DNA of 64,000 nucleotides from Serilophus lunatus (taxonomy: Eukaryota; Chordata; Aves; Passeriformes; Eurylaimidae): contig VXBA01005369.1 in assembly GCA_013399895.1 (NCBI GenBank), forward strand, positions 124,001-188,000, written 5' to 3'. Both the position numbers and the translations under genes were made by a program. Numbering within the stretch: the first letter of the stretch is position 1; every line of letters starts with the position of its first letter. This document shows positions 23,601-37,600 of the stretch, in pieces. The notes beneath the pieces were generated by a model that saw only the letters and a program-made list of their open reading frames with translations, searched no databases and had not been told where the DNA came from.

Positions 23601-24489
23601 TTGAGAAATCAGAAAAATCATTTGTGCAATAGCAAGAAATACCATAGAATAGAAGGAAAGAGCAAAATACAACTCAGCAGAACAAGTATGAAATACCTCA
23701 CCTGAGCAGGAGCAATGAAATGCATAGAAGCAGGATGGGGGAGTAACTCACTGGTTATGACTCAGGGATGGGAATAACTCCAATCTCTCGTACAAAAGAG
23801 GATGTAGGGAATAGTAATTTATCGCAAGTAGCATGCCCATCAGTAGTGCTGTGCCACTAAGAAAAGAGGCAAATACATTACTAAAGTTATAGTAGAAGGG
23901 ATTACAGTCCCTTGGATGTGCTGAGCAGGCATACTGCTTCACATTGCTCTTCTGGCACTGTGGGAGTGCTGTGAGCTATTCAGTATGGAATGTTCCAGGA
24001 AAGATGTGATCTGGGGAGACCTCAGCAGAGAGCACTATCAGAAAGCTCAGCCATCTGGCAAACACAACCTGTGACAGGATGCAGCAGACTGATGGTATTT
24101 AGCTCAGAAAATGGTATTCCTTTGTAGAGTTGGGGCACATCCTTAAACCTGCGGCAATCTGTTGTGGAGGGAGGGCAATGATCTGTTGTTCCCTGTCTCT
24201 GTGGTGTGTGAGATGAGACCTGATGGACTGAATTGCTACAGCAGTGATTTAGATAAGATGTTAGGAGAAAACTGCAGTGATTAAGTTGGAAAGGATTGGA
24301 AGAGAGACTTGGTGCCATTCTTTGCTCAGACAGCACACTCAGCAGTTGAACAAAGTCTTCAAAAACAGGCTAAACACCTGTCCCTAGTGACACCAGAAGC
24401 GATGATCCCTGTTATTCAGTCTGCCTCCATAATTTTTTATTTGTACACCGTCTCCATCTTTTATTGTTTTCAAATCCTGTTGCATATTT
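20620..24489. other. non-coding stretch between exon candidate and CpG island
   Basis: Only chance-length open frames (60-105 codons) and no named repeat are seen. At 21720-22020 the minus strand carries an AATAAA and a 67-codon frame that might be a retroelement relic, but I found no ends or duplication. Confidence 0.35.
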
Positions 24490-24599
24490 CCTCCCCACCC
24501 CCCTTCGGAACTACACCTTCGCACTGCGCAATCCATCCCTTTCCCACACTTTGCCCTCCTGCTGCTCACTGCCCACCCTCGGGTGCTCTGCCTGTGAAT

Positions 24600-25150
24600 G
24601 CCTTTGTTGGGGAGCTCCTTTCTTGGTCCATTACCCAGGGTGGTTTGTTGCCGTTCCTTCCACTCCGCCAGCCCTCCTGAGACCCGTCGGGAGGGTGGGT
24701 TGTTGGCGGCCCCGCAGGCCTCGGCTCCCCGGGCGCCAGGGGGAGCTGCGGGACAAGGAACGCGGGGACGGCGGGACCGGCCGTGCCGCAAGAAGCCCCC
24801 TCGGGCGGGTTGTCGGGCGGACCGAGCACCCCGGCGGGATCCGAGAGGCGGAGAGTCGACAAGAGGCAGCTGGGCCAACAGCCCTGCCGCCTGTGGAGCA
24901 GGGAGCCCGAGGTGGCACGGCCGCCCCGTGGGCACAGCACAAGGGCGAGCGCTGCTCCCGCGGGATGCTCGGAATTACAGCAGCGGGAGGAGCGAGCCGG
25001 GCGCGTTCGGTTCTTCTGGGCGGGGGCTGATGAACTCCACAGAGGCCCCTCGAGAAGAGGCAGGGAAGGATCCGCTCGCTGTCTGTGGCTGGGCAGACGG
25101 GGTTGCTGAAGTCGCGGCACAGGGTGGATGCGCAGGTCAGGGGTAGGAAA
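24600..25150. promoter_or_regulatory. CpG island, probable promoter or first-exon region
   Basis: The sequence shifts abruptly to high G+C with many CpG dinucleotides, densest from 24660 to 25120, and then returns to A+T-rich background. It contains GC boxes (e.g. GGGCGGGGGC near 25018). Unlike the LTR at 16.6-18.0 kb, I found no TG...CA ends or target duplication, so a host CpG island is more likely. On the plus strand a possible splice donor (GCGCAG|GTCAGG, GT at 25136-25137) sits at its right edge and could end a first exon. Long open frames (up to 202 codons) exist on both strands but overlap each other and follow from the scarcity of stops in GC-rich DNA. Direction is not determined. Confidence 0.55.
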
Positions 25151-28100
25151 CCCGTACAGGTGCCAGAGAAGCACTGAGAGAAGTTTCCCAGGGCAGGGGT
25201 GCGGGCTCTGTATCGACGGGCCTGTTCAATAAGTAAGAGAAAGTTTGCTGATTTCTGTCAGGATGTGTGAAGTTACTGTTCACTTTCCAAACCTTGAAAA
25301 GCAGGAGCATGATCTGGTGGTCCTTCCTAGCCCCATAATTTTTTTCTTTTCTTGTAGATCCAAAGTTCATTATGAGTGCTAGTCCTATTTTTCCAATTAG
25401 CTGTCCAGACCTCTGAGTATTACACAGTTGTCACTTTAGGCGCTTGGGTACCTTTACAGACCTTTAGGTTTTATGCACTTTCTGTCCTTTTTGGAATGAC
25501 ATTTAGAACACCCCTTAGGTGATTTTGAGAACTTAGGAATTGACAGAGTAAACCTGCCCTATTTACCGGCCACCTCCACTTTGAACTCTTAATACTGAGC
25601 TCTAGAGTAGCTTAGCATATGGCAGTCTGAGAAGTAATGTGACATGGTTAAGTCTTACCATTCAATAGTAAGAGAAGATGTAATCTTGTATATGCCCTTT
25701 TCAGTACTATCACCCTCTCAGGGATCGGGAGAAAATCCTCAAGATTTATGGTTTGCTTTGTTGGGTGGCTTTGTCTTAGGAAGAATATTTGGGATTTTGA
25801 GACTGCAAGTCTCTAAGAGCAGGATTCTGCTTAGCTGGAAGATCTCAGGCAAACTGGTACCCAAACTGAAAACTTATCTGCAAACAGTGTCTTGCCTCTT
25901 GTTCCCTGCAAGTGAAAGGAAGTATTTTGCTATTAATGCGTTTTCAACTCTACCTAATATGAATAATAACGATCTCATTAAGGGCTGACAAACCTGTCAA
26001 TTTTAGAAACTTTATTTTAACATGGGATGTTTTGAATTTCCATAGATGAATTAAGTGCTAGCATTGAGGAAGTACAAATTTGTAGATAATTAAAATCAGG
26101 ATTAGTGAGAGAAGAGGTGAAAAATGGGGGTCAGATGCAAAGCATCGCAGGTCGGGCTGTCAGGCTCCATCAGTTTTGTTCTTGCATTTTTGTGCTGTTC
26201 AGAACAAAGTTTTTGATTCTGCTGGTTAGAACAAGATTTCTAATAGCTTGGTGCACTGAGCTACTTGTTTCTAAGCATGGCCTTATCTCAATGACAGTGA
26301 TAAATTCTTTGACTTAACTAAAAGGTTTAAAGGTATATACTGAGTGTCCTGCTAACTTTATGGGAATGTTCCACAGACACCTAGAATAAGAACAAAGGGG
26401 TTCAATTTAGTTCAGAAAATGTTTGTATTTTTTAATAAGGGGATATATACTCTGAAATTAATTTGAGATTTCCTTATAGATAGCAAGTTAAGTATTAATG
26501 TTTGTTTCTTCTCTCCTGCTCATTGCCTATCTAATCTTTAGGCAGCCATTTTGTATGGGTGATAAAATGGAGAGTCAGTTTAACATGCTTTGAAATAGAG
26601 CTGTTATTCTTGGAATAAAGTAAAGTGCTTGAGGTAACATGCAAAATTCATGCAGTTTCATTGTTCAAGGAATGAGATACTCATTTATGAGAAGCCCAGG
26701 ACTTAGAAGTTGTTTCACCCTTTGGCAGATTGCAGCGATCCCAAACTTGAGACCTTTTTTGATACAGTTAAGGGTAAGTGCTGGAAAATGTAAGCTTGCA
26801 CACTTCTAATTTAAGCAATAGAGAGCTCTATTTCTCACTGCTGGTGGAGCAACATCCATGCAAGTTTACCTACTTTTATTAATGCCCCATTATAGTGCTA
26901 CTGACAGCCTAATGGTTTTAAAATTCTCAACAGACTTAATCCTTCTTATATATTTTTTTTTGTTGAATCAAAAACTATGCAACTTGTGTTTCAATGAGAG
27001 TTATTTAGTGCCACTCAGAAATGACTGTATTTGCACACTGAAACCTGCTGTAGGAGACTCTCTTGAGGTTTAAGCAAGGGGTTTGGTGCTGGATACCAGA
27101 GCTTAGACAAAACTATATCTTGTGCTTTGTGTAAAATAATTTCTAAGCACTGTTGAAATTGTGCCTAATTCTTGCTGGATGAACAACAATGTGACCTGTC
27201 ATGTAACCTTTTAACACAGGTAGTAATGATAAAAGTAGGGTCTGATAGCAAAGGTGAAATAGAGGGAGGGGTTTGATGACAACCAATTGAGTTGAATTTT
27301 TCTGGGTAGAAGTGAGGAATACCTTCATTCCTAGGTGATTCCTATGGACTAATACAAACTTAAGCCTTAATGTTCAACTTATGTACATGGCTATGGGACC
27401 TTGACTCTTGACCAACTTGACACTCATTTTGTCTCTCCACAATTCCAGCATCCGCATGTCCCAGGAATCTTCTGGTAGCAGAAGATCAGTGAATTGAAGA
27501 GCTGTCTTGGCTCTTCTCTTTGTGTTAGCTGTCTCAGAAGTGCAGGAAGGGATCTGTTGTAGAAGTGTGATCTTATGCCACTGAAGAGCTCAGGAATACT
27601 GTCAGAATCTGGCTATTTACTGAGGTTTCTTTGGTTATTTTTAGAACTGGGACATCCATCTGCTGAGGTACTGAGGCTTTATTCTGTAACTTGAACAAGG
27701 GAGTAGTGGACACATAAGGCTCCATTAGGGTTCAAGAACCCCTAGAGGAGTGAAAAAATGTAACTGCTGTCTTTCTTTGTGATTTCTATTGTTTTTGTGG
27801 TAAACAGCATATTTCAGTTCTGTTTGAAAAGCTGAACCTTTTTTGTTCACAGTTAAAACCCCCCAACCAACCCCCCCAAAAGACCAATCAGTCTGCTGCT
27901 CTGGTCCTGACTGCACCCCACCTCCCTACTCCTTTCCCAACAACCAAAACCCCAAAAAAGAAAAATGCATTTTGCCACTGTGGTAACTTCTAGGATGAAG
28001 ATAATTGGAATGGAGAGGGGACAAAAAATCATCTACAGAGCTTCTAGCTACTTGTAACTCTTTCATTTTTTGGTAGTACAAAGTGAAAGTCTCCCACACA

Positions 28101-31100
28101 AGACATGGAGGTAAACAAAAGTCGGTGCTGCACTGCACATTTCCCAGATGTGTTAGTGGACTGGTTCCTATCTCCTGCAGTACTTCAAGATCTTATGGTG
28201 GAAATTTTTGAATATTCTTCAGTTCCCAGTCCACCAGGGTAATGCCTACTGTTTCTGCCCTGTCATCATTATTTGTCTGTTCAAAAGGATACAGCTGTTG
28301 AGTGTTACTGGCATTTGTGTGAATATAAGCTGAATTACACTCCTTCTCCAAAAGTCAAGAGGAGATGCACAGGTAGAAATTGGTATATGCTGAGGGACCT
28401 GCACATTGTCAGAAGACCTTGAGGGGAACCTTGTCAGGGTAGAGCAAGACCAACATCTGAAAGTGGGCAGTTGTCATTATTGCAGTGCTGTGTTTGAGAG
28501 TAACTAGTTTCCATGACTCGCACCTCTAAGAATGAGAAGACTGCAGGGCTGGCAGGGAAGAATGGAAGATCTGCTCTTATGGGAATGGTGCTCCGAAGAG
28601 GATAGGCTTTTTGGAATGTGCACCTATTCCCTCTGGTTTGGCAGGTTTTTAACACTGCATCCCACTGATGCTTTGTAGAGGTATTCTGCAGAAGGTGGAT
28701 TCCTTCTGGGTTAGCTGTGTATTTATGCCCTTGTGATGATTTCCATAGTTACACCTTTGGTGGAAAGTAACTAATTATGAATAGCTACTTTATATAATTA
28801 GAGTTATTTGGCATCATATATGAATATTGGCCTTTTAAGATGTAACTGAAATGAAGCCAGGGCACAACAGCAGTAAATTAGGTCACTTGTTTGGAGTTTA
28901 CATGTATTGTGCTGTGTGCAGTGTGTGCATATGACATGAGAAAATAGGAGTTAGAAATGAAATATATTTCTCTATGATGGTACAGTTTGCAATAATTCCA
29001 GCACAGCCAAAGTTTCCTTCAAATAAAGAAGTTGAGTCTTATGAATATACTTCTTTTATTTTAACTTTGGTACTGCAGCATTTGTAAGTGCTTGGAAAGC
29101 AAGATTAGAACATTATTAAAAACTTATCCTTTGGGGCATCCTTTAGGGCTTTTATAGTATTACCAGTGGGAAAGAAGTGATTGGCAAGGAAGCATTTATA
29201 CTGAAACACCAAGGTCAGAAAATATTTTTTTAAGTAATATGTTACTGAATGTACATCTTGGTACCCCTTCACTGTCACAGGAAATGAATGACACTCTGCC
29301 TAGTGAAGAATTTCCTTCAATGCCCTCTCATCCCCTTTATTTGTGCACTGACAGTAATTTTTCCTCTAATAATTCTTAAGGCACGAAGCATAAGAGTGTC
29401 CAGCTGTACCTATTCAAACATGGCAAACATTTATGGGTATTCTGGTGAAGTGGGATTTACTTTTTGGCTTTTCAGCATTCTCTCTCCTGGCTGTTTATTT
29501 TCACATGGGACCTATGTAGTACTTTCTTCATCTCACTGAAATCTGTACAAAACAGGTTTTCTCTCTTTTCAGCAGCACTCTAGCTGTTCAAGTAAAATTG
29601 AAGAGGAAAGCAGGGAAAGAATTGGCTGTAGGGGGAGGAAAGGACATGGTGACACCTGTCATTTGGTCTTAGTGATTCTTTCTCAACTGAATTTAATACT
29701 GTAATTTTTTTGACTCTTGATGTTATGTTAAACTTGCAGAAGAGTTGACTGGGGTCCCACAGAGCTAGTGTCGTTGCCTGTCCCTGGGTATGGGGTTTGG
29801 GATCTGTCTTTAGGCCCCAAGTGGTTTCTTTTCAGTGCCTAAGTAAAAGCTTTTGTGACCTATGTGCTTGACTTCCTCATTCCTTGTTTTTCAGTAAAGT
29901 AGTGCTTTTCAAGATCAAAACCTTTCCTGCCAACCTATTTTTATTTAAACCCATTTCCACATATTCCTAATTTTCTTTCATGAGGGCTGAAAATTCTTTT
30001 TGAAGAAATTTTTGATTACTCTGCTCATTTAGTTTAGTGGATCTCCATTCCTAGCCTAGAGACTGGACAGAAAGAAGTATGCTCTCATCAGGTTCTTGCA
30101 AGTCTTCTGTTTGTGAGGAAGTGTTTCTGCATGTGCTTTACTTTGAAAGTGTGACCTTCCCCATACTGAAGTGGTAGAATAGATCTGTACCCCAGCAGTC
30201 TCAAAATAGATGTAGACTGGCTGAGATGGCTCTGGGTTTTTTTCTTCCCTCTCTCAGTGAAAATGTTTGCCAGCTTTAATTATGAACCTTGGATGTGCAT
30301 CTTGAGATTTGCAGCATCTGGAGCATGGTGCAATGATTTCTGCTCTGTGAGAGGCATGTAAATAAGTAGCAGCTTGAACTTGCTCCCTTTTCCTAATGGT
30401 TTCTGTCTCTTCTGCATGCAGACTGCCTTATCAGCCCATACAAATATGCTCCTCCTTGTCTCCATGTGAAAGACATGTTTGCAGACTTCTCTACCTTTTA
30501 AGGCAGAAGGATGCATTCTGGTAAGGGAAAACCTTAAATTGCTTCAGTGGTTGAGTTCCTGAATCAAATGAGTATTTTCTAATTGGATAAACTCAAGTGA
30601 GTCATGTAGCTACATATGATAGGAGAGGGAAGATTGGAGCTGAAATGATTTGTTTATTGCTAGTATCCATGGATGATATTCTTCATAGTAACAGGTTTTC
30701 ACCCTCACTTCCCAGTCCTGTCCATCACTTCATGTATTGCTGAAGATATCTCTAAATGGAACAGCTGTGCCATCTGCCTGCAATATTATTTCAGTCCTTA
30801 CTGTTTTGGGATAAATTTCATAAAGTGTATTGCACATGCAAACATTTAATTGAACAAATGGGAAGTCTCTCCAGTTAAGAAAGCTTTGTAAATGACAAGT
30901 AGTGTCCAATTTCCATTCTAATGGTTACTTTGGGGCTTTAAAATACGTGTGAATTCATTTAGCAGGGGCTCATGGTATATTGGAGGCAGATGGCTTGGTT
31001 CTGAAAAGAAGAAATGTAAGTGGCTTTTACTATAAATCTTATTTTTTTGTTGGCAAAGGGTTGACACGATAAAGATGTGAGTATTACTGAGAGTGTTCTT

Positions 31101-34100
31101 TAATAATTACAGTACCTTATGTTTTCCCTCAAGAATGTAGTTAACTGACTAGAAAAATCTACTCTGAGTTTTTATGCTTAACTATAACAACCAGTTTAGA
31201 AAGACCCTTTTCTTCCTCTAGTAACAAGTTTGAAGAGTGAGCAGGTTATTAACCAAAAAGGCAAGCACCAGTCCTTAAAGAAACATTGCAGCCTCTGGAA
31301 GGATGTTGGATCTCACTAGAAATGCAACCCAATGGCACTCGGTGTCCTTGCCTATCAGAGGACCTTAAGATGAAGTGAGGTCTACACTTAAATTTTTAAG
31401 GCAAATAGGAAGTTGGCGATTGGAAGATATTTGAAATGTTTCTTTTAAATCTGTGCTGGTGACTTTTGCTTGAAGCCTTGATGTCTTATATATTTTAATA
31501 CTCATAAAAGCTCATCTGTGAAACAGAGCATTTCTCAGTCATTTGACTGAGGGCCATTAACACAAACAGGGGGCAGAGAGACAAGTGTTACTGAATGCAA
31601 TGGAGGTGAACGTGCCTATGGGATGAGTAAGGTGGGAAGGCCTTGAAAATTTTGATAGTACTTGTCTGAATTTGCATTCAATGAATACGTGGGAGTAGGA
31701 TATCTAATATAGGTTTAGCCATTGTCTATGGCTTTGAGATGCTTATAATGCTTGCTTGCCATAGTGGAATAAAACATGAACAAGTATAAATTTGTCAGTA
31801 GACTTTATCTGTGCAATGAGGACAGATCTTGCTAGCAGGAAGAATAAGGATGGACATGCCACTTTTATATAACTGAGCATGTCTGCATGTTTGACACAAA
31901 TTTGGTCAAAGCTGCATGCTCATCACACCTTTCTACTCAAGGTATACTGAGCTATACCTCTTCCCTGATGCTTTCCTTCTACAATGAACTCATAATTTTG
32001 CTTTATCCTACCTCAGGATTTGGATGTATGGATGAATTTTGCAGATTCTGGTGCTAAGACTGTAAAGACATTACTTGGCTAGTTTTCTGGGCTCTCTTTT
32101 GAAAGTTGTGATCAACAGCTGAGCTCTGGAGCTCATCTTTTAGTCTGTCATAAAAATAAAATAGGAACAGGGAACTTAAAGTACTGCCTACCTTGGGGAC
32201 CAGCTCTTGATATTAAATACAAGAAGACTTGAATTAAATCCTAGAAGTTGCAATAGCTATTAAAAAACCCAGAGCAGTTACACACAAGCTCTAAATAATA
32301 ATATTCTGATATAAAATCTGGGCTTATGTGTTTGAATTTATATACTAATGAATACTTGCATATGTTTTAAATGTTGAAATATGCTTGTCCGAACCCCTTT
32401 TATAAGAACAGACTTGATTATTGAGTCTTCAAGTGATATTTTTTCATTGTTGCTTGAGAAGTTTTACTAGAAAAGAAGATGGACACAATGAAAACCTTGA
32501 CAGACTTCTTAACTATGTCAGTGTTGGGAGACACCAACCTAGTATTCATAAGCTTTCTCAGTGATTCTTATTCTAACTGTAATAAGCAGGTATTGACTTC
32601 CGTTGTATTCAGGATCAAGATTCACTGACCTAAGAGGTAAATATTGGTGAGAGCAAAGCCAGGGTCAATATAACCCTCAAGAGACTGTTAATCTCTGTAG
32701 ACTGAAAAGGAAGTCAATATTGGTGGTATTACATGATTCCAGTGTAAAAATCTTTTATATATACACACAAAGGAAAAAAGAGTATCCAAAAATGTAATGT
32801 AGATATTTCCATGGACACTGTGTGTCACATTTAGGTCATAAAAGTTGATTATTTTAATAAAAGTATTCCAAAAATATTTTTTCTTGTGATGCAGACTGGA
32901 TTTGGATCAAAAGCAAAGGAGGGCTGTGAGATCAGGTGAAAAGGAAATGATACTGCTCAAGTCTTGTTTCTGCCTGTTGGGTATAACCCTGACAAGTGCT
33001 AAATATTGTCACCTTAATGCAGCAGGCCGTCAGAGTTGCTGTCATTGCTTACATCAGAATGACTGAGTGCTTCCTGCTTCCCAGGCTCAAGGGCCACGGA
33101 GCTCACAGCAAGGCAGGATCCTGCCTTAAAGGTAGCTGGTAAACTGGTCTGTGCAGTGTCTTCTGGTCAGTCTTCCTGAACAGTTATCTGAATTTTAATT
33201 GAATCCTGGTTTTGAACTGCTCATGGGTTTTGTGCCACCTTGCTCCCTCCTTGTCCCTCCTGTGCCCCCTGTTCAGTTCTGCTCTGATCAATCTCTATCT
33301 CAGCCTGGGTAGAAATCTTAGAAACTATCTTACTTTATGAATGTCACATAGTTTTTAATGTAATGCCTTTGAAAACATTGATGAGCTTTCAGAGAACTTA
33401 TTTTGGGTGGGCTCTCGTGATTCATGTTTTGTACAATATAGCAGTAATACACCACAAAAGAACCATGGAGTCACAGAGATGCCAAACAGCTGCTCAATGA
33501 ATGTATGCAAAATATGTAGTCTTGCCATTGTCTTAGAGGTCAGTGATCTGGAAGGTGCTTCTGGGCTTGAGAAACAAAAGAAAAACCATCTTGAGGGTTT
33601 CTAGTAGCGTTTTTTCTCCTGTATGTGTCTGAAACAGGATTTGCCTTTTGATGAAGCATGCTGCCAGCCTTGCTGCTATGGTTTGTGAGTTTGGTCACAT
33701 TCCTTGATGTGCTTTCTGAGGGAATATTTTCAGCTCCTAAACAGCTAGGTAAAGATTGCTTTTCACCGGGAATCAAAATTGGCTGCTCCTGGTTCGTGAT
33801 TTGTTATTCCTGTTGTATGGATATAGCAGCTTAAAGTTTCACTCATTCATAATGTTGTGTGACTTGGGAACTTGCTCAAACACATTGGATGATAGACAGG
33901 GAACAGTGAAAGCAAACAAGCTTGCAGGCAAACCCTTAGGGTGAATTTCCCTCATATAAATTATCCAGTGAGTAATTTTCAAACAGCAAATATGTTTGTA
34001 AAGAATGAGTGTGGTTCATGAATGACTCAGAAAAAAAAACAGATTTAAAAATACTTACTTATAAAAAGTAAATGGACCGATTCTTGTTCTCTCAGGATAG

Positions 34101-34408
34101 TCTGTAACTTTCAAAACTCACATGTTTTTAGAGATACATAAAATTCTTTTTGCAGTTGGTAACTCTGGCATTGTATTAAAAAGCTGCATTAACAATTTGT
34201 CTAAGGTTTTAGCAAACTGCGCATGACAGATAGAAGGTTGAAACAGGAAGGATGAGAGACAGGCAAAAACCTTCACCAGGAAAAGGACAGCATGCACACA
34301 GCATGATCAGAAACATTAGCTCATGGACATGTCTCGAACACCAGACCTTCAAGAGTAATAGGCTAAGGACTAAGTATCTTATGACTATTAGAGATTGTTT
34401 GTGCAACG
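25151..34408. other. 9 kb A+T-rich stretch without recognisable genes
   Basis: I see no CR1 piece, no splice-bounded protein-like frame and no RNA gene. Open frames reach 114 codons (25644-25988, plus) without motifs. The region may be intron or intergenic. Confidence 0.4.
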
Positions 34409-34626
34409 TGTCATGCTAGGACTGGCCAAAGAGAAGGCTAATAGACAAACCTCTTATCACTGGCTAAAGTCTTTTTAAAACACCCTATAAACTAATAGAG
34501 ATCTTTGAAGTGCCCTATAACAAAAGCTATAGTTATCCAAATGTAATTAGAGAAATATAAACTATTGTAGACTATAAATGTAACTTGTAATAAATAATAA
34601 AGGAATTTTGGCATTCTCCCTATACA
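34409..34626 (+). mobile_element. short solo LTR (candidate)
   Basis: A 218-bp segment opens TGTCATGCTAGG and closes CCCTATACA. It is flanked by CAACG on the left (34404-34408) and CAACT on the right (34627-34631), a 4-of-5 match to a target duplication. Inside, on the plus strand, are TATA-like boxes (CTATAAAC at 34485-34492, TATAAAT at 34573-34579) and two AATAAA signals (34589-34594, 34596-34601) close to the 3' end, the order expected of an LTR. No internal retroviral genes lie beside it. The imperfect duplication and A+T-rich composition leave room for chance. Confidence 0.45.
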
Positions 34627-34631
34627 CAACT

Positions 34632-37600
34632 CGATTCTCATGCCTGGTTCATTTTTAGGAGAGTTTGTATCAATGGCCACAGGTAACATCTACTTTACCC
34701 AGCAGTCTACTCACACACACATGTTCTGTGATTGCTTTTTGAATTTTTAATTCAACTCTTAAAATAGGAATATAGCACTTAAGTGGATATAAATGCTTTA
34801 CTTGTGCTGTTATTCAGAAATATGCATGTGCGATGGTTGGAAATCAGAAAAAGCTTAGTTAAGGTTGAAAAATAATCCGTGTTTCTGTAGCATTTTGATT
34901 GCACCTTGTATCTGTTCTTCACAGATACTGAGGACGCCAAATACTGTTGGAAAACAATGTTACTTCCAATGCTGTCTGACCAGAAAGCTTCTGAATAATG
35001 GGTCTATAACATATAGAAACACTGAGTGAAAAGATTATTTGCATAGCCTCACATGTGGGCATTGCCAAATGGTGGGGTTAAATGTAAATCACTGGAAGTT
35101 GCATGCAGAGCTGTTTCCTCATCATAAAGATATGGACAGAGTTCCCAAAGCAGAGTAGAGCTTGCAGGGTTTGAGATTGCCCTGCTGTTTCCACATGGGA
35201 AAGTGGATCTGGCTGGATGTCTCTGCCTCTCGTCTACTTTGTCCTTTTTTTACTTCAACTGTTTAAGATGAGGGGACCAGAGAATTGATGTTCTCTTGGT
35301 GTGACTGCAGGAGGTAAAGGAGATTTTGCACCCTGCAGAACTCCTTCTGCAATTTCTGTGTACTGCTGTCCACTCTTTGTACTTGGCTCTTGCAAGAAGC
35401 TAAATAGTTGTGACAGACTGACAAACAACTAGAAGAGTAACCCATGGACAAATGCTGGTAACTAAACTTGTATCCCTGAGGCTTCTGCTCATACGAGATT
35501 GGAACTTGAGGAGTAAGGACAGAGACTTCAGGCTCTTGTTCCCTCTCCCCCTGTACTTATATATTGTCTCTGAAACACTGAGGAGGGATTTCTGTGGCCT
35601 TGTCTGAAATATATTTTCCCTCCTGTCCATTACCCAGCTAGTGCTATTACACATGTATCAGTTCTCATCTTTCTTTTTTTTTTGTAAACCTCCTTTTTAT
35701 TGTGGGGCATTTCTGCCTGTCTCTTCTTATAGATGTGTGGTGGGAACCAACTAGCCTTTTGTTCTCTGAAGATGGAAGGAATACGACACCAATGTACTTT
35801 TCTGGTTTGTTACCAAAATTAACATATTTCCTTCTCTCAGTGTTAGAAGAGTGATGGGCGTGATTTGCTACGGTTCTTTAAATCTGCGGCAGGAGGTGTC
35901 AGGGAGAAGTATATAACCGGATATTCTGCAGTGGCACAAAGATGGAAGAAAAGCTTCAAGGGTAATGTTCTGTCCTTAATCTAATAACGTTCCTTGTTCA
36001 GTATTAGTAGAAAATGGCTCTTTCTGCATTCCTTCATATTGCTATATAATAAACAACAGCATAATACTGAAAATATAAAGTAATTTAATAAGTTCAGGTT
36101 TTGTTACAGATAATGGATAACTATGCACAGGAGTATAGTAAGTCTTGAATGATAGTTTTATTTTATTACCAGGCCTGAATGCAATGTTCCACAGCACTGC
36201 CTGACCGTAACGCTGTCATGCTGCAGGAAGTCTCATTACCCTCAGATCCGATTGAGCGGTTTTAATTCCGTGGCCTCTCTCATCAAATCTGATAGACTAT
36301 GCTCAGTCAGTGCTTAGGTGGGACCTCTGGAGAAGACTTGTGTGGTAGAAAGAAGTCCTTGTGACTCAAACCCATTTCTCACATAGTCCAAAATGAACTG
36401 AAGTCTCTGAGCTAGCGCTAAGTATGCTAAAGTTTGATGGAATTTCCACTTTCAGAAAGGTGTGATGTGCTGCTGAGACTTGGGCCAAATATTGAGCCTT
36501 TAAAATGGGTTCTGAGGTTTCTTTTCTTTTTATTTTTTTTTTAATATACTGAGTTTTTATCAGATATTCTCACATTGCCCCTTGGCTTCATTTTAATGAC
36601 CAGTGAAATGTTTTCTAATAAAGATGGCAAAGTGCTTTGCTGTAATAAACAAATGATATCTTTCTGTTAGAAAATCACAATTATTGAAGGAAATAAAAGG
36701 AGATGAGTTTTTCTCAGACACTGCCAGGCAGATAGAATATGTATGTTCTTTCCCCTGTTCCCATTTTTTCCATTCAGCCTCTTACTGCTGTGCTACTTTG
36801 CTAGGGTGACTTTGACCAAAACAAGAAGAAATTTGCCAGTTTTCAAATGAAGCACTGACACCATCCTTTAATTCTGCCCTTAGAGAAGTCATGGTATTTT
36901 GCTTTTGCTGGATAGGAGGCAGCCAAATGTTGTGACATTTTGTGGTGTACAGGAATTGGGAATGATATTTTGTCCTGAGGCACTGAATTAGTTAACTGCT
37001 CAAGTTTTGTTTAATACTCAAAGTTTGGTCCTGGTTTACTGAACATGCAGGCCTTATGTTTCTAGTTGGTTTTACTCCTCCCAGGCACAACTTATGAGCG
37101 TGGAATGGATTGTACTTCAGGTAGTTTGCATATTTTTTGTGACAAATGTGGAGGTTGCCAATTTTAACAAAGATTGTGTTGCACTTTGTTACTTTGTTGG
37201 GTTTGTTCACAGTTTGCTGGTTTCAATTTTTAGATGTTTCTGTAAACTGTTTCCCCCCCCCCGATTCCTACGTTTAGACAATTTTAAGAGGTATAGTATT
37301 AAGTAGATTTCAAATTGGTTTTCTTTTCTCATCAAACCTCCTTGACAAAGGTCCCAGGACAGGAGGAACTATTTCTCAATTAAAAGATAATTACTGGGAT
37401 GTTTTATGCTAAAAACTGAGGAGAGATCTAGCTATATATTACTTTTTTGCTGAGACAACACAAGGACAAAGAGATTGCTCTTTCCTAGAGAGCAATACTT
37501 GAGACTGCAGAGCTCATTTGGATGTCCTTTTAATGCCACCTAAGGGCTTCAGTAAAGAGCTTTGCATCAGCATCAAATCTTTCAAAATGTGCTGTAAATG

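Noticed and set aside
24384..25174. Frames of 103-202 codons on both strands over the CpG island
   Set aside because: Overlapping in at least three frames per strand with Arg/Pro/Gly/Ala-rich composition; typical of CpG-rich DNA, no motif or protein domain seen.
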